NCBI GenBank assembly: GCA_024500155.1 | Contig: CM044879.1 | Location: 24,112,572-24,176,571, forward strand | Direction of reading: 5' to 3' | Length of the DNA stretch: 64,000 nucleotides | Origin: Chenopodium formosanum | Lineage: Eukaryota > Streptophyta > Magnoliopsida > Caryophyllales > Amaranthaceae | Notes under the pieces: generated by a model | The model's database searches: none | What the model saw: the letters and a program-made list of their open reading frames with translations, nothing else | Told to the model about the DNA's origin: nothing | Translations under genes and position numbers: made by a program | In this document: positions 56,341 through 64,000 of the stretch, in pieces | How positions within the stretch are numbered: position 1 is the first letter of the stretch | Layout of the letters: every line of letters begins with the position of its first letter

Positions 56341-59265
56341 TCATGGAGGGTCAAAGAACACCACCTTCTTCAAGGTAGTAGAAAGAACAAATTCCTCTTC
56401 ATCTTCTAGCAACTTTCCGTTGTTGCTTGATAAGCTTTCATGCAAAGACCTTTCGAATGCGAGCTTTTCTTTCCTCAACTTCATTCTCTTTCTCTTTTTC
56501 TTAGAAGTTCGTGCTCTTTTCTTTGCCTTGTTTTTCTTCGTAAATGGTCCTTCACCATCTAAACTCATAGAAAGATCACCTTCATCTTGAGGATGGAGAT
56601 CAAACCAATGAGGAATATCAACTTCCTCCTCGTCCATAAGCTTGGGAATCATCACTTTATCTTCACTAACCATCTTGCTATCACAACTCAAAAGCACATC
56701 ATCATAATTCTCAAGAAAATCGGTATGTGAAGAATCAATAGTGCATACATCATCAATAGGGCGAGGGGAATTAACACACATAATTCCTTTTACAAGGGAC
56801 AAAGACTCATGTGTTGGTTTCAAATCAAAACTTTCCTCATTCTTACCAATTCTCAAGGTAATACGACCTCTCTTAACATCTATCAAGGCTCCCGAAGTGG
56901 CTAAGAAAGGCCTTCCTAAGATGATAGGGATATGGTCATCTTCCGCAATCTCAAGCACAATGAAATCAACGGGAATGGTAAACTCTCCTATCTTGAGAGG
57001 AACATCCTCAACTCTCCCCTTAGGAAACTTGATAGACCGATCGGCCAATTGAAGGGTCATTTTGGATGGAAGAAGTTCACCTAGCTTAAGTTTCTTAAAA
57101 ACGGAATAAGGCATGATACTAATACTAGCACCAAGATCACAAAGAGCATTTTGAAACAATTTTCCTTTAATTTTGCAAGGTATGGAGAAATTTCCGGGAT
57201 CCTTCAACTTTTGGGGTAGATCACTTTGAAAAAAGGCACTAAAGCACTCCCCTAGATTCGCCGGTTCCACCAAATTGCAATCTCTCTTACCGCTCAAAAT
57301 TTCCTTAAGAAACTTAGCATAGTTTGGCATTTGTTCTACAACATCGGTAAACGGAAGAGTAAGATGAAGTTGCTTAAGCATGTCGATGAATTTCCCAAAT
57401 TGCTCATCCAATTTATGCCTAGTGTGCTTTTGGGGGTAAGGAAGTCTAGGTTTGTAAACCTCATCTTGCTTCCTCTCTTTCTCCTTAGGCTTATCATTGG
57501 AATCCTCACTCATCTTTCTAGGCTCTTCATTCTTATTCTCTTCACTCAAATCATTCTCTTTTTCACTCTCCTTACTTTTCTTAGGAACACTCTCTTTAAG
57601 GACCTTACCACTCCTAGTGGTCATAGCACACATCGGTTCCCTAGAATCAACTTCTTGTGAGGGAAAAAGAGATGGACTAGCACAATCTTTCAAAGGGTTG
57701 GCTAGTTGAACAATTTGGTTCTCAAGCATCTTTCCATGAGTAAATAGGACCTCAAACATTTTGTTACAAGACAATGTGAATTCATTCAACATCTTAGATT
57801 GATCCTTCATGAAATTTTCTAGCCTATTCAATTGGGATTGTTGAGTAAAGAAATCATCACCTTGGCTTTGAGTCTTTGGAGTAATTTGGGGTGGGGTGTC
57901 TCTTTGAACATCATTTTGAAAATTTCCCCTACCTTGATTACTCCAATTACCCTTACCATGATTTTGGCCGAAATTTTGATTATGGTTACCATAACCTTGG
58001 TTATGATCCCCATATTCTTGGCCATAGCTTTGATCATTACAACAAAAGTTGTTATGGTTACCACAAAATTCTTGGGTCACACGGTTACCATTACCACTAT
58101 TTTGGTTGTAATTATCATAGCTCCCATTATTGTGATAATTCCTATTCCCAACAATCTTTTGAGCATTAAATCTAGGTCCAAAATCATTATTATCATCACA
58201 ATTCACATGCACATTCTCATATCCATCATATCTATCACAAGGAACATTGGAGCAATTAGAAGCATCATGATCATTCTTGCCACATATATCACAAACCAAG
58301 CATTCTCTAATCATGCAACAAGAAGCAAAAAGAGGGTTAGAGTAGGAAGATGTACCTCTCCCCTTAAATTGGGAGGGAAGACTAGAAGCTTGTGAAGGGC
58401 TCTCGAGCTTGTTCTTGAGAAAATTCACCTCCTTTCCTAACTCCGAGACCATTGTGGACAATTCGTTGATGACATAAGATTGATCGGTTGAGCAACTTGT
58501 GCTTGCCGAGTCTCTCTCTTCATCATGCCAATCCATGTAATTCCTTACCACATCATCTATTACATCCACAACCTCTTCTTCCGTCTTGTTCATGATTGGC
58601 CCTCCGGCTCCGGCATCTAGGCTCGATCTACCTTGAAAGCTCAAACCACTATAGAAGATTTGGATCTCTTGATATGTTGGAATTCCGTGGTGAGGGCATT
58701 CCCTTTGGTAGTCCTTGTATCTCTCCCATGCTTCATAGAGATTCTCTCTAGGCAATTGCTTAAAACTTTGGATTAAGGCTCTAGCCTCCGCCGTCTTCTT
58801 TAGTGGGTAGAAACGGGACAAGAAAGCCTTTGTGACATCATCCCATGTCTTCAAGGAATTAGGCTTCACTTCTCTGTCTAGCCATTCCAAAGATCTTCCT
58901 ATGAGAGAGAAAGGGAACAACTTAAGGCGGATAAACTCTTGAGAAACTCCATTGACATTGATAGTGTTGCAATATTTTTCAAACTCCTTAAGATGGTTCA
59001 ATGGGCTCTCGTTCTTTGCCCCACCATATTTCCTTCTCTCGATCAAGGTGATCATTTCCGGCCTAATTTCAAAGTCATTCTCCGGTGATATAGGTGGAGC
59101 TATGGCGCTCTCATACCTATAAGCCCCGGGCACTCCAAGCTCCTTCAAGGTAACTCTTGAATTACTTCCCAAGACTTGGGATCTACACACACAAAACTTA
59201 AAGACAATATTAGTAGCACGGCTACAAGTGTAGCCTAAGTGTAAAATCTTTTTGTATTTTATCAA
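56341..59265 (-). CDS. gag: Gag-protease polyprotein of the Athila-like element (974 aa)
   Basis: Intact frame from ATG at 59263-59265, 40 bp after the primer site; a start further in is possible. Residues 60-230 are a retrotransposon gag domain (LKLFPFSLIGRSLEWLD, then FLSRFYPLKK). A CCHC knuckle (Cys325, Cys328, His333, Cys338) follows. About 370-450 is an Asn/Gly/Gln-rich low-complexity segment. Residues 560-605 are highly charged. An aspartic protease has its DLGAS at Asp710 and ILGRPFLATSGA further on. The tail is Lys/Arg-rich (about 900-930) and ends in FFDPP. No reverse transcriptase follows. The protein would build and mature particles for an RNA that needs a partner's polymerase. The lack of any stop suggests recent function. 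Confidence 0.92.
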   Translation of the reverse strand: MIKYKKILHLGYTCSRATNIVFKFCVCRSQVLGSNSRVTLKELGVPGAYRYESAIAPPISPENDFEIRPEMITLIERRKYGGAKNESPLNHLKEFEKYCNTINVNGVSQEFIRLKLFPFSLIGRSLEWLDREVKPNSLKTWDDVTKAFLSRFYPLKKTAEARALIQSFKQLPRENLYEAWERYKDYQRECPHHGIPTYQEIQIFYSGLSFQGRSSLDAGAGGPIMNKTEEEVVDVIDDVVRNYMDWHDEERDSASTSCSTDQSYVINELSTMVSELGKEVNFLKNKLESPSQASSLPSQFKGRGTSSYSNPLFASCCMIRECLVCDICGKNDHDASNCSNVPCDRYDGYENVHVNCDDNNDFGPRFNAQKIVGNRNYHNNGSYDNYNQNSGNGNRVTQEFCGNHNNFCCNDQSYGQEYGDHNQGYGNHNQNFGQNHGKGNWSNQGRGNFQNDVQRDTPPQITPKTQSQGDDFFTQQSQLNRLENFMKDQSKMLNEFTLSCNKMFEVLFTHGKMLENQIVQLANPLKDCASPSLFPSQEVDSREPMCAMTTRSGKVLKESVPKKSKESEKENDLSEENKNEEPRKMSEDSNDKPKEKERKQDEVYKPRLPYPQKHTRHKLDEQFGKFIDMLKQLHLTLPFTDVVEQMPNYAKFLKEILSGKRDCNLVEPANLGECFSAFFQSDLPQKLKDPGNFSIPCKIKGKLFQNALCDLGASISIMPYSVFKKLKLGELLPSKMTLQLADRSIKFPKGRVEDVPLKIGEFTIPVDFIVLEIAEDDHIPIILGRPFLATSGALIDVKRGRITLRIGKNEESFDLKPTHESLSLVKGIMCVNSPRPIDDVCTIDSSHTDFLENYDDVLLSCDSKMVSEDKVMIPKLMDEEEVDIPHWFDLHPQDEGDLSMSLDGEGPFTKKNKAKKRARTSKKKRKRMKLRKEKLAFERSLHESLSSNNGKLLEDEEEFVLSTTLKKVVFFDPP

Positions 59266-59305
59266 AATGAAATAGACTCAAAAACAACATACACTCAAGC
59301 ACCAT

Positions 59306-59323
59306 TCCCCGGCAACGGCGCCA
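59306..59323 (-). promoter_or_regulatory. Primer binding site, tRNA-Asp type
   Basis: The plus strand TCCCCGGCAACGGCGCCA equals the 3' end of plant tRNA-Asp including CCA, three bases from the 5' LTR. It is a primer site, not a tRNA gene. Confidence 0.88.
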
Positions 59324-59326
59324 TTT

Positions 59327-61001
59327 TGATATGGCTAGGAATGGTAGGTCGTTGGGCTACCACCTTGCCCTATCAAACAATATTTATATGCTTAACCAAC
59401 CCCTAATAGTCTAGCGGCAAGTCAAGGTCGAATCCCAAGGGAATGATGTTAAGTGCACGAAGTCTAGATTAAGCTATTTCGGAAACAAAAGGGGTTTGAA
59501 GTAGGACTAGGTCTAAACTAGGTATGCAAACTTGTATTTAATCGATCTAAAACACTAGGGCAATGGATCCACATACATTCACAATGAAATTGGTAATTTG
59601 GGGAGGCAAACCGACTAAGTCAATCGATATGAGGGAAAACTATCATGTATCCAATAGAGCGTGCTAAAGTGGTTCACCTAGAGGTCTAACTAGCGTCAAC
59701 TATGCTAAACACTAACTAGAGAACTTAACAAAGCACCTCAATCGTGAAATTGCAAGTCTACTAATCAATTGTCCGTGTCATAGCATACTTACAATGCAAT
59801 CTAGTGTATTAATCAAAGATGGCCAAACCTCAATTAATCACACACATGCACATGAAAAATCAACCAATTTAATCATATCATCAACTCCATCAATTATCCC
59901 CAAATTACACTATTCCATCATTCATGCATGCTTCACCATCTCCCTAGCTAGAGAACTACTCACTAGGCATAGAAATGGAGATCAAAACTACAACATTCAT
60001 CAAATCCATCATCAACATGCTTGAATTCAAAGATTAAACTAACAATCAATCAAAATTCAATCAATAACCAAATCAATCATCAACAACATGAAAAACTAAT
60101 GAAATCAACTAAAATCAAAATTGAATTGAGATTAAGAAGAAGATCCTTACAAAACTTTGATCAAAAGATCAAATACAATGATGAATTCTTGAACAAACAC
60201 CAAAGAGCATGAGTTTCTCTCTCTAAAAATTCTCCAAAAACTAACTATCTAATTCAATCTAAAACTTCCTTTCTAAAAATAGGTAGAAATAACTATATAT
60301 ACAAGGAGGAGGTCGGTAATGACGCCCAAAAATAGACCCACGCAGGTGCGGGCGCTCGGAGGAGAGAGAACAGTGCGCACGGGAGCACACCCAGGTATGT
60401 GCGCCCGCACACACCAGATGTGCGCCCGCACACACCAGATGTGCGCCCGCACACACCAGATGTGCGCCCGCACACACCAGATGTGCGGCCGCACACGACT
60501 GATGTGCGGCCGCACACTCCTCATGTGCGCCCGCACATAGCTGCAGCGCCCTCCTTTCTTCTTTGCCCTTGCTCACAAGGTGCACGCATCCTAGATGATG
60601 ATGATGAAGGACAAGGTAGGCAGCAACTTCCTTGAATTTCTTGAAGAAAATGAGCCATGAGGAAGGCATTTATAAGGCCTTGAAGCATGCCCCTTTGATC
60701 CCTCTTTTGACTTGAAACTTCTTGCACAAGCTTTAGGCATGAAAACAATGAAAGATCATGGAGAGGAAGCTCGGGAATCCTTGGACAATCAATCACAACC
60801 TACAAACAAAAGAGAAAAAGCAAATAAAAGGGAAAAATAACAAATAAACTAGAAAAAGCACCAAAAAGAGAAAGTAACTACAAAAAGCATAAAATGAAGA
60901 AAACAAGAATAAAACTAAGGAAAACTAAAGAAAGGAGAGATAAAATGGAATAAAAATCATCCAAAAAAGGACCAAATGAGTGCTAAAAATGTCACTCATC
61001 A
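59327..61001 (-). repeat. 5' LTR of the gag-protease element
   Basis: 1675 bp. It differs from the 3' LTR by about 15 substitutions, small deletions and three extra 21-bp units. Confidence 0.9.
60398..60544. repeat. Seven 21-bp palindrome units (5' LTR)
   Basis: Units start at 60398 and every 21 bp to 60524. The first four are identical, which points to recent tandem amplification. The last three correspond to the last three of the 3' LTR array. Open frames across it in both strands are repeat translations. Confidence 0.92.
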
Positions 61002-61650
61002 CCCTTGTCCCGTTCCATTTGGAAATCACAGTTTTGGGGCAAGTAAGGATCAAAAGGGTAAGGCCTCCTTAGTGCTTGAAGAGCCAGTGATGATCGAGCC
61101 ACTACAATGCTCGGTCGGAGGCTGCTCTTCCAAAGCAGATGAACTGGACAGAGTGTTGTCCAATGATTTTGGTGTGGTTAGGGAAACGGCATCACAGCCG
61201 GCCGAATAGGGAGGTGAAACTCTTGCGGCCGAGGCCAAGGATGAAGAAGAGTGTGAATTTAGCAGGCCCTTCTCTTGCACAAGTGGGGAAGTTGCCTTGG
61301 CATACCTTAGTAGTAGATTCAAGGAGTGGGGGGCATTCCTTATGCTAGGAGATGGTTATGACATTTTTGTCCCCAGAACTCCTGTCTCGGTCACTGCCTC
61401 GGACGACCGCAAAGTGATCAGCCGAGGTTTCAATGTATATAGAGCGGCTTTTGAGGTCGGCCTCCGCTTTCCTCTTCACCCTTTCGTCCAAGAGCTACTG
61501 GACGAATATCAGAGGGGCTTGATCCAGCTATCGCTGAACATCTGGGTCAACATTTTTAGCTACTTGGTGACCTATCTTCGGATGGGTTTCAACCCAAACT
61601 TTCTCGTCTTCTGTGCCATGCACAACATGACGAGGATGGAGTTAGACTAG
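61002..61650 (+). pseudogene. PF04195-like 'gypsy-type transposon' domain of the antisense gene
   Basis: Frame 1 is open from 61002 to 61650 apart from a TAG at 61207-61209. It reads EWGAFLMLGDGYDIFVPRTP and later EVGLRFPLHPFVQELLDEYQ and FSYLVTYLRMGFNPNFL, the pattern of the PF04195 family found in plant retroelement-associated proteins. The molecular function of that family is unknown. It belongs with the part at 51115-51662 across the inserted element. Confidence 0.65.
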
Positions 61651-63783
61651 GGGTTGTTTATTCTGAGCAACCGGCCGGAGTATATGGTGACTTTGCTGAA
61701 GCCGTCCAAGTGGCGCGATTGGTAGCAAAGGTTCTACCTCATTGAATCGGGGACAAGGAGTTCAACAGAAAAATGAACCGATTTAACTCATCTCCCCTCC
61801 AACTCGGACGAGGGGATCACCGGCTGACTCGTCCCCCAATCCACCCGGACCATGCTGCTTAGCCTGACTATTTCTCGGCCAGGTTGGAAATCAGGGGCGG
61901 CCGCCGAGTACCCATCATTCCAAGGTGGATTCCCTTAGTGATCTGGCTAAGGGACCCCATCTTCATGTCCTCATTCGGCCTACTCAGGAATTACTCCCCA
62001 GGTTGACTTTGTTGCATGCCTTGTTTTTGCTTTCTAACTTTGAGCAGTTTTCTAACTCCTATTTTTTTGCTATTTTCAGAGGAAGCCGCAGCCAAGCTCG
62101 ACCTGTACCAAAGGGGAGAGGTGGGCATGAATGAGTTTGGTACCGGCTGCTGAGGGAGCAGTACGAGTCGGCAAAGGGGGTACGAACAACTTCTTCCTTT
62201 ATTACTTTTCCTTGTACATTTTTTTTGCGTTGATTGAGCATCATAGTTTGCTGCTTGACTCTGACGTTTCTCCTGGGCGAGTGGGACAAGGGTAGATATT
62301 CTTTGCCGAGTAAATTTCAACTCAATGTTTCTTGCTTCAATGCAACTCGAGCGGAGTTTGCTAATTTGATTTTCTTTTGTTTTTTCAGACAGCTACCCCT
62401 AAGCCTGCGAGGAAGCGGCCGACATCCATTTCGAATGACAACGGATCATCCAAGTCTCGCAAGACTGCCGCGGCCGCCGGCCAGGGCAAGGTCGCGGGTT
62501 GTTTCGGCGCAACCCAAAGGAGAACAACCCCAGCTGACACCGAGTGGGGACTCCAAGCCCTCGGAGTGTCCCCGGAACGAGCCCGTCTGCAGGGACGGGG
62601 AGCAAATGCCAACCCTGGACAACACAGCCGGCTAAGACTCAACTCCGCATGTTGAGTATTTGGGAATTCAAGCTATGAGTTCCCAAACTGAAGGAGAGCT
62701 GTCGTCTCAGCCAAAAGCGGACGAGCAGCAAGTGACGCCTCTTCCTACAGGGCGTCCCCGTTTTGCCAATCTATCGGAAGGTACTCGTACAGCTTTGTTA
62801 TTATTATTTTTCAACTTCTTATCTTTCTTCAGATTTCTAACTTTGCTTTTCATTTTTAGAAACTTCTGAGGATTTTGACGTTCGGGCGCCTAGGTCTTTT
62901 TTGACCGGGGCCGAACGCAAGGCTGTCCGGGACGCTATTCAAAAGGTTGTCCCGGCCGAGGCTCAGGACATATACCGAGGTATCCATGATGGGCACCTCG
63001 GCCCAATGATCAATAATTGCATTGAGGTAGTCTTCTTCTTCCTTGGCAAATACTTAGGCAATTTTTCTTTATTTTCCATTTTCCCTTACTAGCACTTGGT
63101 TCGTCCACAGCTTCTCCTTAGGCTCTTCGCCTTTCAAGACTAGCGTCCGAAGAAAATGCTCGAGCTAGAGTCGGCCTGGTCGGACCTCCACAAGCTGCAG
63201 GACGAGAACACGGGCCTTCTGTCCATGGAGTGGCTCCGCCATGACACAGCGATGAATGCCTTATCTGAGGAGGCATGGCGTCAGGCTGAAGATATCGTCA
63301 AAATAGACGATGCTCTAAAGCAAGAGAGGCTAGCGAACAAGGCTCTAATCAAAGAAAGGGACGACGCTATTACTCTGGCGACCAGTCGACCTCGGACCAA
63401 TTGAGGGATGAGCTGGAGTCCGGCTAGGAGGCCTTGAAGGCGGCTCTCCAAGCTACGGATGAGCGCCTAAGGAAGGAGGTAAAAGAGCTGAAAATCAGCT
63501 TAGTGCTCCAAGGCCAATTCCTCTAGCTGATGTTATTCGTATCGAACAGTCGGCAATCACTTGCCTTAAAAACCGCTTTGAGGATGCCTTTGCCATGATG
63601 GTGGACCGAGAGGATCTCACCAATTATCATGAGTGGTTCACCAGAAGGTTGGACTTCCTCACTATGAAGGAAGAGTGCGAGGCTGTTGGTCGTCCGCGCT
63701 CGCCCGTTGTCGAGACTCCCTTCTACAGCGATGCTGAAGATGAGGAGGGGAATGCGGCGGACGAGGATGAGGAGCCTCCCTAG
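61651..63783 (+). pseudogene. 3' part of the antisense gene: coiled-coil and acidic tail, decayed
   Basis: Similarity to the same protein type continues after 61650 (RPEYMVTLLKPSKWRDW with a stop), in pieces separated by intron-like T-rich gaps ending in CAG (62040-62080, 62360-62388, 62800-62860, 63030-63110). Frames at 62860-63022 (FLTGAERKAVRDAIQKVV) and 63156-63404 are helical and charged, consistent with a coiled coil. The last frame, 63595-63783, ends in an acidic EDEEGNAADEDEEPP tail. Several stops and frameshifts show that it is not functional. Confidence 0.55.
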
Positions 63784-64000
63784 GGTAACAATGCGGCCGA
63801 TACTAAAATGGCCGATTCTGATAAGGATGGGGAGGATGCGGCCAAGTTAGGGGCTCTCTTCTGCGGCTTTTGTCAAGCCCTTATATCTTCAACCGTTATC
63901 TCTTTTTCCGCTATCTTTGAACAATTTTTTTATATGGACGCCTATTTTGACCGGTCTTCGTTAGGATTTCTCCGCATTCTGAGCGGTTTTTATTTATGTC
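63784..64000. other. Downstream flank of the antisense gene
   Basis: Continues the outer element beyond the acidic tail. The outer element's own pol should lie further on, outside the window; nothing of it is seen here. Confidence 0.4.

Larger units (their letters stand above)
51663..61001 (-). mobile_element. Athila-like LTR element with gag-protease only (TR-GAG type)
   Basis: LTRs at 59327-61001 (5', minus strand) and 51663-53306 (3') share TG...CA borders (TGATGAGTGAC..., ...CCATATCA). Flanks CCCTC (51658-51662) and CCCTT (61002-61006) form a 5-bp TSD with one mismatch. The primer site matches tRNA-Asp. One intact 974-residue gag-protease frame is present. Reverse transcriptase, RNase H and integrase are absent, and about 3 kb of non-coding DNA leads to the 3' LTR. 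The Athila assignment rests on gag type, primer site, LTR size and the AAGCGCTTCCCGGGAGGCAA motif after the ORF. LTR substitutions are about 1%, so insertion was recent. Confidence 0.88.

Noticed and set aside
57832..58395. 187-codon plus-strand ORF rich in Ile/Thr
   Set aside because: It is the antisense shadow of the Asn/Gly-rich part of the gag-protease gene.
59306..59323. tRNA-Asp gene fragment
   Set aside because: Only the last 18 nt of tRNA-Asp match, next to an LTR edge. This is the primer binding site of a minus-strand element.
60398..60544. CRISPR-like array
   Set aside because: Regular 21-bp units look array-like, but the spacers are only 7 bp, the first four units are identical, and the array sits inside a plant LTR. 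It is a tandem repeat.

Overview
The window is nuclear DNA of a flowering plant, most likely a eudicot. It is AT-rich, carries one intron-rich housekeeping gene, and is otherwise packed with plant transposable elements: Ty3/gypsy and Ty1/copia LTR elements, hAT, Mutator-like elements, Stowaway-like MITEs and a LINE. I cannot name the species from the sequence.

Region 1 (1-19812, + strand): the 3' half of a VPS3 / TGFBRAP1-like gene, a CORVET tethering subunit for endosome-to-vacuole traffic. Twelve exons with consistent splice phases give 532 C-terminal residues and a stop at 19810-19812. The 5' half lies before the window. The introns are bloated by a long-TIR Mutator-like element, a solo LTR with target-site duplication (TSD), a large candidate LTR and several Stowaway-like MITEs.

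Region 2 (19813-39377): intergenic DNA with two MITEs, then a nested stack. A non-autonomous Mutator-like element (21258-39368, 9-bp TSD) was split by a young 5.46-kb chromovirus-like Ty3/gypsy element (21586-27049) and by a gag-only Tat/Ogre-like element (27361-38880). The second element itself carries a Stowaway-like MITE in one LTR and an Athila-like solo LTR inside its gag. The young gypsy element has two stop codons and aspartate-to-asparagine changes in both the reverse transcriptase and integrase active sites.

Region 3 (39378-49420): degraded repeats: a copia gag remnant, a third long-TIR element and a LINE 3' end. The LINE is split by an apparently intact 3.34-kb hAT transposon that has terminal repeats, an 8-bp TSD and a full transposase gene.

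Region 4 (49426-64000): the 3' end of a minus-strand LTR element, which runs off the window. Between its 3' LTR and the rest lies a plus-strand antisense gene with its own TATA box, encoding a decayed PF04195-like 'gypsy-type transposon' protein. That gene is split by a 9.34-kb Athila-like element (51663-61001, minus strand) that keeps one intact 974-residue gag-protease frame but has no reverse transcriptase or integrase.

The strongest cross-cutting signal concerns three Athila-type LTRs. Each carries a cluster of short GC-rich palindromes at about the same distance (370-600 bp) from the LTR start, but each uses a different palindrome. In the 51663-61001 element the 21-bp units differ in number between its own two LTRs (four against seven), and four more units sit inside the element beyond gag.
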